Shown piece after piece: positions 9,384 through 17,412 of a DNA stretch of 63,148 nucleotides. Under the pieces are notes generated by a model. The model was not told where the DNA came from. It was given only the letters and a program-made list of their open reading frames with translations, and searched no databases. Within the stretch, counting starts at the first letter, position 1. Every line of letters begins with the position of its first letter. The stretch covers positions 1 through 63,148 of the forward strand of contig DGSP01000080.1 of assembly GCA_002393555.1 (NCBI GenBank). Direction: 5' to 3'. The position numbers and the translations under genes were made by a program. Source of the stretch: Prevotellaceae bacterium UBA4359 (GTDB lineage: Bacteria > Bacteroidota > Bacteroidia > Bacteroidales > Bacteroidaceae).

Positions 9384-9605
9384 TTCTAAGGATTTTAGGA
9401 TAAAAGGATTTTTTTCTTCTGACTCCGTGGCTTGTGCGCCACGGAGTTTTTTTTCCAAAGCCATCGAGCCGCCCGAGGCTCTCATCCGCCAAATCTGTTC
9501 CATCATCGCGAAGCGGTATGTTTATAAAGACAAGTTCCTTTGGAACGATGAAGCAGATTAAGCGGATTTCCGAAAAAAATCCTTTAATCCTCAAATCCTT
9601 AGACA
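9384..9605. repeat. Inverted AGGAT-type repeat around a terminator
   Basis: CTAAGGATTTTAGGAT followed by AAAAGGATTTTTTTC (9386-9416) is mirrored by GAAAAAAATCCTTTAATCC followed by TCAAATCCTTAG (9572-9602). The arms are built from short AGGAT-containing units. The GH97 terminator and the first long direct repeat sit between the arms, so the structure is nested. No coding function is seen in this stretch. Confidence 0.6.
9422..9454 (+). terminator. Rho-independent terminator after GH97
   Basis: The ten-base arms ACTCCGTGGC and GCCACGGAGT enclose a six-base loop, followed by a run of eight or nine T. It begins about 55 bases past the GH97 stop. Confidence 0.9.
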
Positions 9606-9732
9606 CAAAAAAAGCGACCTCCCCATCGAGCCGCCCGAGGCTCTCATCCGCCAAATCCGTTCCATCATCGCGAAGCGGTATGTGTATAAAGACAAGTTCC
9701 TTTGGAACGATGAAGCAGATTAAGCGGATTTT
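9461..9732. repeat. Two long direct repeats of about 108 bases
   Basis: The copies at 9461-9569 and 9623-9732 differ at only a few positions. Both start CCATCGAGCCGCCCGAGG and end GAAGCAGATTAAGCGGATT. Each contains a small hairpin (TCATCGCGAAGCGGTATG region and GTTCCTTTGGAAC). No open frame is credible. Confidence 0.75.
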
Positions 9733-9895
9733 TGTGGCTATTGCTCTCAACTTGCGAACCTTTAGCTCAACGTAGTCAAAGTTGGGTTATATCATTTGCC
9801 GATAACGAAAAGAGTTTCCACTTTCACCTCTGTGCCATCTCCACTACATCAAATGTGGAACATCCACTTCAAGCTAACAGGCACATCGACTTTAA

Positions 9896-9973
9896 TTCTA
9901 AAGTTTGAGTTATAAAACCTAAACTTTGAGTTGCAGAACTCAAACTTTGAATTTTAGAACTCAAACTTTGAAA
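9896..9973. repeat. Array of AAACTTTGAGTT palindrome-like units
   Basis: Four related units occur in about 78 bases: AAAGTTTGAGTT, AAACTTTGAGTT, AACTCAAACTTTGA and again AACTCAAACTTTGA. The first two run one way and the last two the other, so the whole can fold on itself. Similar arrays with other sequences occur at 25234, 34652 and 49732. Confidence 0.65.
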
Positions 9974-10085
9974 ATCATGTTGAGAACGGCTACGCACATT
10001 TGTCGTTGTGCCGTATGCACTCTTGTTGTTGTCAACTCCTCCTGTCCGCAGGACGAGCGTAGCGATAACTCCTTAACTCCTTAAC

Positions 10086-10163
10086 TCCAAAGACGCCGCC
10101 GACGCATACGCCCAGGAAATGATGGCGATTGAAGAAGGCGGCGAGGTGGAAGACCTCTGGTAG
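10086..10163 (+). pseudogene. 5'-truncated copy of the small 63-residue peptide gene
   Basis: This segment is almost identical to codons 39-63 of the gene at 15902-16093 (reading KDAADAYAQEMMAIEEGGEVEDLW and stop). The preceding frame is closed by a TAA at 10074-10076 and there is no start codon. The lost 5' part is replaced by TAACTCC-type heptamers, so the break lies at a tandem repeat. The copy continues through the terminator downstream. Confidence 0.8.
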
Positions 10164-10190
10164 AAAGTTTTCGTTTTGTTTTATATGTAA

Positions 10191-10228
10191 GGAGGAGGCT
10201 GTGCAGAGTGTACAGCCTCCTCCTTTTT
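10191..10228 (+). terminator. Terminator of the truncated peptide-gene copy
   Basis: GGAGGAGGCTGT pairs with ACAGCCTCCTCC and T residues follow. Compared with the intact copy (16121-16162), the outermost pair is G-C instead of A-T. Both sides changed, so pairing is kept. Confidence 0.8.
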
Positions 10229-10481
10229 CACAACTTGCGAAAATGGAGCTTGCGAAACTTGAATTGATAATTATTTCTGAGTTCTTCTTTGAACATCAAT
10301 TACCACGAATGGCCACGAATTATCAAAAATAAAACAATTCATGAGATATTAATGGCCAATTAATGATAATTTGTGTAAAAAAGAAAGAATCTTGGCTCAC
10401 CTGCAAAATCCAGTGTTTAGAATAGGAGCAAAAACACCGCTTCGCTAAAAAACTATTTATGCCATAATAAAATCATCCCAA

Positions 10482-10630
10482 TAGGTTTTTGCCACCATGA
10501 TGGCTGTGTTTTGGAACAAAACCGTTCTGTACTTCTGGATTGTGCAAGAGCTCGCTCTTAAGCACAAGACTGGAAGAACAGGACGTTGGGCTGAAGGCCA
10601 CAGACATCATGAGTGGTGTTTTTTATTGTT
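10482..10630 (+). ncRNA. Candidate structured small RNA with 6S-like architecture
   Basis: A closing stem pairs CACC, ATGATG and CTGTG (10493-10508) with CACAG, CATCAT and GGTG (10599-10618), 15 pairs with one mismatch and one bulge. It is followed by a large internal loop (10509-10522 and 10586-10598) whose 5' side can form GTTTTG-GAA-CAAAAC. A long terminal hairpin is next: CGTTCTGT/ACAGGACG, CTTC/GAAG, GTGC/GCAC and GAG/CTC. T runs start at 10619. A -7-like box TAGGTTTTTG (10482-10491) would start transcription at the closing stem. Closing stem, central bubble and long terminal stem is the 6S RNA layout. Identity is inferred; another structured RNA is possible. Confidence 0.5.
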
Positions 10631-10754
10631 TTTTTCTTTATAACAATCTGAAAACAAACACAGGAATCTACGAGTGAGCCATAACATCTCATTGACTTTG
10701 TTCCTTGCGTTTTTCACATTTTTTTTCTTCTTTTTTATATTTTTTTCAAAAAAA

Positions 10755-10786
10755 TTTGGAAGGATATTCAAAACGTGGTATATTTG
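10755..10786 (+). promoter_or_regulatory. Promoter of the large surface-protein gene
   Basis: TTTG (10755-10758), a 20-base spacer and TATATTTG (10779-10786) match the Bacteroidota consensus. Transcription would begin near 10792, leaving a leader of about 178 bases, unusually long for this window. Confidence 0.7.
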
Positions 10787-10791
10787 CAACC

Positions 10792-10969
10792 GAAAGGCGT
10801 CTCATCGCTTTGTTCTTTTGACAGTTCGGAACTTCGTCACCTCCACTTGAAGGGGCATACGGAGACCTCGAACTGACAGGACGAGTGATGAGTCAGTTTC
10901 CCCGCTTTTTTATAAACCTATAGTTAACTGCTGGAAGGGGGGCACAGCACTAAAACCTATTTATACACA
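10792..10969 (+). promoter_or_regulatory. Structured 5' leader of the surface-protein gene
   Basis: Complementary segments CTCATC (10801) with GATGAG (10887-10892) and CAGTTCG (10822-10828) with CGAACTG (10869-10875) can close a two-step hairpin in the leader. Further GC-rich segments lie between them. No known riboswitch family is recognised. A regulatory role is inferred from leader length and pairing only. Confidence 0.4.
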
Positions 10970-13900
10970 ATGAAAATCAGACTTTTACTATTGTGCGGCT
11001 CGTTGTTGCTGTCCAGCATCAGCGCGATGGCTACCATTGTGGATGGTGTCAGACAAAAGCCGACGTACCAAACCTCGGGGTTTGCTGTAAATCAAGAGGC
11101 GTACCTCTACAATGTCGGTTCCGGTAAGTTCTTCGTAAATGGGAACAGTTTTGAAACACAAGCCAGTGTGGGAGAAACAGGTCTTCTCGTGAAGTTCGAA
11201 GCCACTGGTAATGGTGATTATCTCTTCTGGGATTATCTCAATGGTAGTATATGGAAGAACACCTTCTTTGCCAACCCAGGATCTGATGAAGGTAAATTGT
11301 TTGTTGATAGAAATGGCTGGGGCGACTATTACTTCGCTGTAGAGGACAATGGCAGCACTTTCCGTCTTAGTACCTCTTCCAGAAACACAAACTATGGAGA
11401 TTATGCTGGTGCAGGGCTTTATGTCGGATTGCCCAAGACGGGTAATACGACGGCTCTCGACGGGTTTAAAGATGAAGATGAAGCCTACGTCGATTGGGCT
11501 CTTGTCTCTGTGGAAAACTATGAGGCTCTTGCTACTGATATGGCAATCTACAACAAGGCTCAGGAGCTGAAAGAGTGGATTGACAAGATTAATGCAGTAA
11601 AAGGCAGCGCTTCCAGCTTGGAATCAGTTTATTTGGATGAAAGTTCCACGATGGAACAGCTGCAAACGGCCATAGATATTGCACTCCCCATCTACATTCA
11701 AGCTCTTATTGACAACGCTGACGATAAGGAAAATGTAGATGTGACGGCCTTGCTAAAGAATCCACAGTATGAAGACGGCACATATGGATGGACGGTTAAT
11801 CGCGCTTCTGGTGGTAATGTTGCTGTGGCAGGAACACCCACAAACAAGTGCTTTGAAGCATGGAACAATGCAAATTTTGATATATACCAAACCATTAGCA
11901 GTGGATTCCCCGTAGGTGTGTACGAGATTGAAGTGCAGGGTTTCTACCGCTACCTTCGTGATGACAATGCATGGAATGCTTATCAGGCGCAAACACAACC
12001 TGTTGTGAAAGAAAAGGGTGCACCTGTTTATGTATATCTGAACAAAAATGCAACTCCGTTCGTTAATATTTTTGATGAATCCGTTCCCGTCAACACTCTC
12101 TATTCAACAGATGCCAACGTATTGTATCCTGCCAATCTTCCTCCCTATACAGACGGTCAAGGAAATTGGTATCCGAATGAGATGTACAATTCAGCAGTTG
12201 CTTTCTCGGCTGGAATGTACAAGCAGTCCGCATTCGGTCTGATTGCCAATACGAACGAAGCCTTCCAGATCGGTGTGAAGGGTAATTCGTCTCAGGGCGG
12301 TGACAGTTGGGTCATTTGGGATAACTTCAAACTCTACTACCGTGGTTTCAAGCCCAAGGTGGTGCAGCCTGTTCTGGAAACGGCCATAGATGATCTGAAC
12401 CAGTATGCTAACATGCTGATGGGCAAGACTGAGTACGCCACTTTGAGTCAGGCTCTGGCTGATGCACAGACCGCTATTGACGCGGAGGATGGTGAGAAAA
12501 TGTTCAAGGCGCTCAACGATATCTACAACGTGAAGGATGATGTCATCGCCTCTAAGGATCTCTTCCTCTCGGAAGATGTTTCCACCAACTTGGCCGACCT
12601 GCAGGAAGCCATTGCCTATGCAGCAAATGAAAAGATGTCTGCTGCCACCCGCAATGTCGCCACCACATTGGAGGCTGGAATCAGAGGCAATACACGCTAT
12701 GAGGGCACTCAAATCGAGCAACTGAAGAACGACGTGAGTGCTGCTATCAGCGGTTTACAAAACTCACCCGTCCTCTACAGTCAACTTTATGATGCCATCT
12801 CCAATCTGGAGGCTGCCACAGCATTGAAGGCGAGCCAGGCACTTCTTAGCGAAGCCAACACGTTGATTGGAACTGCCAAGACTGGCTACAATGAAGGCAG
12901 TATTGCTGACAGCGAGGTCGGAGAGCTATTGGAAACTCTCTACAATAAGGCCGATGCTATCCAGATTTCAGCCACTGCATACACTAACCTCAACAATGCC
13001 ATCACCTCTTTGCAGACCGCTGCTCAAAAGAAAGCGGCAAAGACTTGGTTAGATCAAGCCAGTGAAAAGCTCACACAAGCCCAAGAGGGTTATCAGGCTG
13101 GCAGTTTGTCCGATGAAGCTGCTGAGACACTTACAAGTAGCATGAATGCACTTGTAGTTAACATCAACACTTCTGTCGCAGCTTACGCCACGCTGGACAC
13201 AGCCATTAAGAATCTTGAAGCGGCCATCGCTACAGCCTCGACGGATGAGGCTCGCGTGGCTAAATCGACTGTGACGAAGGCCAACCTGCGTCTTAATAAG
13301 TCCAAGGAGTTCTATAACGAAGGTACGATTGCTGACGATGACATCCCCGCCCGCGTGGCAAGCCACGAACAGCTGATCACAGACTTGACCTACTCCATCA
13401 ACCTTTACAAGGACTTCAAGCAGGCTCTGGACGACCTGAACACCGCTCTGACTACGACAGCGCAAACACCAATGTCTGCCGCCACTCGCACCACTGCTCA
13501 GAATGTCTATAACACAGCATTTGCCGCCTACGAAGCCGGTACAGTGGACGATGACCAAATTGCGGCACAGAAGACAGAGCTGAATGCACAGATTACCGCC
13601 ATCAACAACTCCGTGACACTTTACGGAGGCCTCAATACGGCCATCACCAACCTGGAGGGAACTCTTACCCAGTACGCAAACGCACTGGCGTCGGCATCTG
13701 TGCGCAGCAATGCCAATACGCTCTTGACTCAAGCCCAGGCTGATTATGCTCAAGGTGCTATTGCAGATGACCAAGTGGCAACCCGAGTTGCAGAGCTTGG
13801 GGGTGCCCAAACTGCTCTGACCAACTCCGTGGGCAAGTATAATGATTTGGCAACTGCATTTGGAAAACTCGAGCCTGTAGTGGGCAAGAAGGCCATGAAG

Positions 13901-15886
13901 ACCCTTGTGGACGAGGTGAACAGACTTAAAGCCCTGCAGGATGACTATGCGACAGGTGCCATTGCTGACGCTGACATCGATGGCATCATTGCGGACATCG
14001 AAGCTGTCATCCCGCAAGTAAACACTTCTGCCGCAGCTTACGCAACGCTGGCCACAGCCATTACGAATCTTGAAGCGGCCATCGCTACTGCCTCGACGGA
14101 TGAGGCTCGCGTGGCTAAATCTACCGTGACGAAGGCCAACCTGCGTCTTGATAAGTCCAAGGAGTTCTATAACGAAGGTACGATTGCCGACGCTGACATC
14201 CCCGCCCGCGTGGCAAGCCACGAACAGCTGATCACAGACCTGACCTACTCCATCAACCTTTACAAGGACTTCAAGGAGGCTCTGGACAACCTGAACACCG
14301 CTTTGACTACGACAGCGCAAACACCAATGTCTGCAGCTACTCGCACTGCTGCTCAGAACGTCTATAACACCGCATTTGCCGCCTACGAAGCTGGTACAGT
14401 GGACGATGACAAGATTGCGGAACAGAAGACTGCGCTGGAGGCACAGATTACTGCCATCAACAACTCTGTGGCACTCTATGCAACTCTGGTCACACATCTT
14501 GCTGATCTCGAAACGGCTCTGCAACAGAAGGCTGCTCAGAGTGTAATTGGCACGGCCACCACAGTGTTTAATGATGCTTCTGCAGCTTACACAGACGGCA
14601 GCATTGCCGATGCAGATGTGGCAAGCACCATCACTTCTATCAACGCCCAGACTTCGGCTCTGAACACTTCTGCTGACCAGTATGCTCAGCTCAATACGGC
14701 TCTTGGCAACTTCCAGACTGCCATCACGGCAGCGCAGGAGGCAGGTGCGTCAGTGACCATGATCACCAATGCCAACAGTCTGAAAGCTGGCTATCAGTCT
14801 GGCTACGACAATGGTTCTGAGGAGAATGTACCCGCAGCTCTCACCGCCATCAGCAACGCTATCGCGAACCTGGGCGCAGCGGCTCCTCTCTATCCGCAGG
14901 CTAATAATCTGAACACGAAGCTTGCCGACTTGGCAACCGAACTGGGTAAGGCTGACGACGCTATCGCTGAGGCAGAAGATGCCCTTGAACAGTATCTCTC
15001 TTCAGAACTGAGATCTGGTCTGGAAACCGCATTGGATGACCTCAAGGCAAAGGTTAATGTTGCAAAGACTAACAAGAGCACGATGGCGGACGATCTGGCA
15101 GGCTATCAGCTTGACCTGACCAACAGCGAGTCCACCCTGGGTGAAGACCACGCTGATCTCTACGCTGATATGGGTACAGCCTTCAACACCATGAGTGGGG
15201 ATATTGATAACTTGATCAATTCTCTGTATCAACTTAGGACCAATCTGAAGGGAGTGACTGAAAATGCTGTGGAAGAATCTGCCAACAAGGTGGAAATCGC
15301 TCACAACATTGCCACCTTCTGCTCGATGATGGACCTCGACTTCACTACTGTGGAAAATGTGAGAGCCTACATCGTTTCGGCCTTCACTCCGAGCACTGGC
15401 GATGCCATACTGACTCGCGTGTATGACGTACCTAAGGGTACAGGCGTGGTGCTGATTGGCGACAATGGCAACTACGAGATTCCTGCAGGAACGGGATCCA
15501 CTGTCGTGTCTAACCTGCTGGTAGGCGTGAACCGCGCTACGGTGCTCAACCAGGTGGATGGCGACTACACGAACTTCATCCTGACTAACGGTGAGAGTGG
15601 CGAGGGCTTCTATCCTGTAGAGGATGGTTCTACGCTGGCTGCCGGCAAGGCTTATCTGCCACTGCCAACAGCGTCTCTGCCTGCTTCCGGCATAGGAAAT
15701 GGCGCAGCCATCCGCTTCGTGTTTGAAGACAGCGGCGAGGCCACCTACATCAACGGTCTGGGCTTCGACTATGCTGGTTCGAAGAAGGACACAGGTGTTT
15801 ACTACAACCTGAACGGCCAGCGTGTAGGACGTCCTGTAACAGGCGGCATCTACATCCTGGATGGCAAGAAGATTTTGGTTAAATAA
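10970..15886 (+). CDS. Very large secreted surface protein with helical repeats
   Basis: The protein has 1638 residues with signal peptide MKIRLLLLCGSLLLSSISAMA. Residues about 25-190 and 250-460 look like beta-rich, carbohydrate-binding-like domains (GWTVNRASGGN, WVIWDNFKLYYRG). Residues about 470-1400 are a run of Ala/Thr-rich helical repeats of about 70-90 residues, each with an LE/LQxAI and a YxxGxIxDxxV segment, similar to FIVAR-type bacterial adhesin repeats. A beta-rich end (about 1415-1600) precedes the tail YYNLNGQRV...GGIYILDGKKILVK, shared in type with the metalloprotease at 25.5 kb. An adhesin or stalk role at the cell surface is inferred; the ligand is unknown. Confidence 0.75.
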   Translation: MKIRLLLLCGSLLLSSISAMATIVDGVRQKPTYQTSGFAVNQEAYLYNVGSGKFFVNGNSFETQASVGETGLLVKFEATGNGDYLFWDYLNGSIWKNTFFANPGSDEGKLFVDRNGWGDYYFAVEDNGSTFRLSTSSRNTNYGDYAGAGLYVGLPKTGNTTALDGFKDEDEAYVDWALVSVENYEALATDMAIYNKAQELKEWIDKINAVKGSASSLESVYLDESSTMEQLQTAIDIALPIYIQALIDNADDKENVDVTALLKNPQYEDGTYGWTVNRASGGNVAVAGTPTNKCFEAWNNANFDIYQTISSGFPVGVYEIEVQGFYRYLRDDNAWNAYQAQTQPVVKEKGAPVYVYLNKNATPFVNIFDESVPVNTLYSTDANVLYPANLPPYTDGQGNWYPNEMYNSAVAFSAGMYKQSAFGLIANTNEAFQIGVKGNSSQGGDSWVIWDNFKLYYRGFKPKVVQPVLETAIDDLNQYANMLMGKTEYATLSQALADAQTAIDAEDGEKMFKALNDIYNVKDDVIASKDLFLSEDVSTNLADLQEAIAYAANEKMSAATRNVATTLEAGIRGNTRYEGTQIEQLKNDVSAAISGLQNSPVLYSQLYDAISNLEAATALKASQALLSEANTLIGTAKTGYNEGSIADSEVGELLETLYNKADAIQISATAYTNLNNAITSLQTAAQKKAAKTWLDQASEKLTQAQEGYQAGSLSDEAAETLTSSMNALVVNINTSVAAYATLDTAIKNLEAAIATASTDEARVAKSTVTKANLRLNKSKEFYNEGTIADDDIPARVASHEQLITDLTYSINLYKDFKQALDDLNTALTTTAQTPMSAATRTTAQNVYNTAFAAYEAGTVDDDQIAAQKTELNAQITAINNSVTLYGGLNTAITNLEGTLTQYANALASASVRSNANTLLTQAQADYAQGAIADDQVATRVAELGGAQTALTNSVGKYNDLATAFGKLEPVVGKKAMKTLVDEVNRLKALQDDYATGAIADADIDGIIADIEAVIPQVNTSAAAYATLATAITNLEAAIATASTDEARVAKSTVTKANLRLDKSKEFYNEGTIADADIPARVASHEQLITDLTYSINLYKDFKEALDNLNTALTTTAQTPMSAATRTAAQNVYNTAFAAYEAGTVDDDKIAEQKTALEAQITAINNSVALYATLVTHLADLETALQQKAAQSVIGTATTVFNDASAAYTDGSIADADVASTITSINAQTSALNTSADQYAQLNTALGNFQTAITAAQEAGASVTMITNANSLKAGYQSGYDNGSEENVPAALTAISNAIANLGAAAPLYPQANNLNTKLADLATELGKADDAIAEAEDALEQYLSSELRSGLETALDDLKAKVNVAKTNKSTMADDLAGYQLDLTNSESTLGEDHADLYADMGTAFNTMSGDIDNLINSLYQLRTNLKGVTENAVEESANKVEIAHNIATFCSMMDLDFTTVENVRAYIVSAFTPSTGDAILTRVYDVPKGTGVVLIGDNGNYEIPAGTGSTVVSNLLVGVNRATVLNQVDGDYTNFILTNGESGEGFYPVEDGSTLAAGKAYLPLPTASLPASGIGNGAAIRFVFEDSGEATYINGLGFDYAGSKKDTGVYYNLNGQRVGRPVTGGIYILDGKKILVK
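13166..13618 (+). repeat. Long direct repeat inside the surface-protein gene, copy 1
   Basis: About 453 bases encoding roughly 150 residues of helical repeats, nearly identical by eye to 14021-14473. The offset of 855 bases is exactly 285 codons, so recombination between the copies would remove or add a whole in-frame block. Confidence 0.85.
14021..14473 (+). repeat. Long direct repeat inside the surface-protein gene, copy 2
   Basis: This is the second copy of the 453-base block (see 13166-13618). Most differences are single bases. Protein differences are few, for example NKSKEF versus DKSKEF and ADDDIP versus ADADIP. Confidence 0.85.
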
Positions 15887-15901
15887 GCAAACGGGAAGAA
15901 T

Positions 15902-16093
15902 ATGAAGAAAATGTATTTATCCCCCGAACTGCAGGTGGTTCCACTTGAACTGGGCCTGGATCTTAATATAACCATTGGCTCTACAGAAACACTTCCTGTA
16001 AATGGTTCGGCTACTCCCAAAGACGCCGCCGACGCATACGCCCAGGAAATGATGGCGATTGAAGAAGGCGGTGAGGTGGAAGACCTCTGGTAG
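15902..16093 (+). CDS. Small acidic peptide of 63 residues paired with the surface protein
   Basis: The gene starts 15 bases after the surface-protein stop, with a GGGAAGA ribosome-binding-like sequence, and ends before a strong terminator, so the two are probably co-transcribed. The peptide starts MKKMYLSPELQVVPLELGL and ends in an acidic stretch (EEGGEVEDLW). The opening MKKxYxxPxxxVxxLE pattern is common in small uncharacterised Bacteroidales peptides. No signal peptide, cysteine or membrane segment is seen. Function is unknown; a peptide precursor or partner of the surface protein are both speculative. A truncated copy lies at 10086-10163. Confidence 0.7.
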   Translation: MKKMYLSPELQVVPLELGLDLNITIGSTETLPVNGSATPKDAADAYAQEMMAIEEGGEVEDLW

Positions 16094-16120
16094 AAAGTTT
16101 TCGTTTTGTTTTATATGTGA

Positions 16121-16162
16121 AGAGGAGGCTGTGCACTGGGTGTGTACAGCCTCCTCTTTTTC
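16121..16162 (+). terminator. Terminator of the surface-protein operon
   Basis: AGAGGAGGCTGT pairs with ACAGCCTCCTCT across a short loop and is followed by TTTTTCT. It lies 28 bases after the small peptide gene. Confidence 0.88.
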
Positions 16163-16171
16163 TCAACTTTC

Positions 16172-16191
16172 TTATACCGAACTGGCGTTTT
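16172..16191. repeat. Solo copy of the CTTATACCGAACTGGCGTTT end motif
   Basis: This 20-base motif matches, in one orientation, the ends of the folded elements at 25-448 and 62063-62263. No partner end is seen nearby. The rest of 16094-16402 holds the terminator, a T/C-rich tract and the rplS promoter and leader. Confidence 0.5.
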
Positions 16192-16267
16192 TCGCCTTTT
16201 TTTTCTTTTTTCGTTCTTTTTTTGCAGAAAAAGAGGGGTGACTTGTTCTTAACTCCCAACTTTTTCG

Positions 16268-16402
16268 TACCTTTGCACCGTTTTTGGCGAAGCCGCTGTC
16301 CGATAGGGAGAGAGCCCAAGGGCCTGAGACGAAGGGTTTCATGGTTCTGAAAAGGAGAATGCCTCGCTGTAACTCTTTAATTATCAAAAATCAACCAAAA
16401 AA
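16268..16402 (+). promoter_or_regulatory. Promoter box and long leader of rplS
   Basis: TACCTTTG (16268-16275) is a full -7 match, with a possible TTG at 16243-16245 (22-base spacing). It leaves a leader of about 125 bases with short GC-rich pairings (for example GCCC-AA-GGGC near 16308-16317). Long leaders of ribosomal protein genes are often autoregulatory, but no known L19 leader motif could be confirmed by eye. Confidence 0.45.
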
Positions 16403-16780
16403 ATGGCAGTAGATTTGATTAAAGTGGCTGAAGAGTCTATGCAGACTTCTGAGCCAAAGCAGTATCCTGACTTCAAGGCAGGTGACACAGTGACTGTAGC
16501 GTACAAGATTGTGGAAGGTTCGAAAGAGCGTATCCAACTCTATCGTGGCGTGGTGATTAAGATTGCCGGCCACCAGGAAAAGAAGCGTTTCACGGTGCGC
16601 AAGATGTCTGGCACGGTAGGCGTGGAGCGTATCTTCCCGCTCAACTCGCCCAACATCGACTCTATCGAGGTGAACAAGGTAGGTAAGGTGCGTCGCGCTA
16701 AACTTTACTATCTGCGCAAGTTGACTGGCAAGAAGGCTCGCATCAAGGAGAAACTGACGGTGAAGAAGGCCGAGGCTTGA
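16403..16780 (+). CDS. rplS: 50S ribosomal protein L19
   Basis: The protein has 125 residues, close to the usual L19 length, with the conserved core AGDTVTVAYKIVEGSKERIQLYRGVV, a KRFTVRKMS segment and the basic end LYYLRKLTGKKARIKEK. It sits at the 30S-50S interface of the ribosome. It is transcribed alone from its own promoter and ended by a terminator at 16836-16866. The start MAVDLIKVAEESM is the first ATG after an A-rich leader end. Confidence 0.97.
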   Translation: MAVDLIKVAEESMQTSEPKQYPDFKAGDTVTVAYKIVEGSKERIQLYRGVVIKIAGHQEKKRFTVRKMSGTVGVERIFPLNSPNIDSIEVNKVGKVRRAKLYYLRKLTGKKARIKEKLTVKKAEA

Positions 16781-16835
16781 TGTGTGTGTTTGACCCTTCT
16801 GTAAGAAAAAAGAACTATTTTTGTTCTAAATGTAG

Positions 16836-16866
16836 GAAAAACAAGATGCGCGCATCTTGTTTTTCT
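16836..16866 (+). terminator. Terminator after rplS
   Basis: The perfect palindrome ACAAGATGCGCGCATCTTGT (16841-16860), extended by flanking A and T runs, forms a strong hairpin followed by TTTTTC. Its right arm overlaps the presumed -33 region of the next gene. Confidence 0.85.
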
Positions 16867-16884
16867 TTTTTTTCTCTATCTTTG
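16856..16884 (+). promoter_or_regulatory. Promoter of the MaoC-like gene
   Basis: TATCTTTG (16877-16884) matches TAnnTTTG; CTTG at 16856-16859 with a 17-base spacer could serve as the upstream element. The leader is about 30 bases and contains AAAGGA at 16903-16908, a likely ribosome-binding site for the ATG at 16917. Confidence 0.5.
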
Positions 16885-16916
16885 CATAAGAAACGATCAA
16901 AGAAAGGATTTTGGAT

Positions 16917-17381
16917 ATGGAAAAACTGATAGTGAATTCGTATGATGAGTTTGCCTCTCATCTAGGTGAAGTGATTGGTACAAGTGAGTGGCTTGAAGTC
17001 TCGCAGGAACGCATCAACCTTTTTGCCGATGCTACGCTTGACCACCAGTGGATTCATGTGGATCCAGAACGTGCGAAAGTGGAGAGTCCCTACAAGAGTA
17101 CGATTGCTCATGGTTATCTCACACTCTCTCTGCTTCCTCACTTGTGGCAGGAACTGATTCAGGTGAACAACGTGAAGATGCTGGTGAATTATGGCATGGA
17201 TCAGATGAAGTTCGGACAGCCAGTGTTGGCTGGTCAGCGTGTGCGCCTCACGGCTTCTCTCCATGAGATTTCCAACATCCGTGGCATCTGTAAGGCGCAA
17301 ATCAAGTTTAAGTTGGAAATAGAGAACCAGAAGAAGCAGGCCTTGGAAGGGTTGGCCACATTCCTCTATTACTTTAATTAA
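16917..17381 (+). CDS. MaoC-like (R)-specific enoyl-CoA hydratase family protein
   Basis: The 154-residue single hot-dog-fold protein starts at MEKLIVNS; a TTG two codons upstream is less likely because AAAGGA is well placed for this ATG. The hydratase signature is visible as FADATLDHQWIHVDPE (about 36-51) followed by STIAHGYLTLSLLPHL (about 62-77), containing the Asp and His used for catalysis. It probably hydrates or dehydrates an acyl-CoA in the cytoplasm. The substrate cannot be read from sequence. The gene stands alone between a terminator and a repeat cluster. Confidence 0.85.
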   Translation: MEKLIVNSYDEFASHLGEVIGTSEWLEVSQERINLFADATLDHQWIHVDPERAKVESPYKSTIAHGYLTLSLLPHLWQELIQVNNVKMLVNYGMDQMKFGQPVLAGQRVRLTASLHEISNIRGICKAQIKFKLEIENQKKQALEGLATFLYYFN

Positions 17382-17412
17382 ATTAGTAGAAAATCCAAGT
17401 TACCTTGGATAA

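Noticed and set aside
10129..10332. 67-residue open frame over the truncated peptide copy
   Set aside because: Its frame differs from the parental peptide and crosses the terminator; the parental frame has no start.
10787..10895. Possible hammerhead ribozyme (GAAA near 10791 and GTGATGAG near 10885)
   Set aside because: The invariant C of the CUGANGA core is missing and the three-stem geometry does not form; kept only as a structured leader.
15902..16093. Claim that the 63-residue peptide is a modified peptide (RiPP) precursor
   Set aside because: No modification enzyme, protease-exporter gene or Cys/Ser/Thr-rich core is present nearby; function left open.
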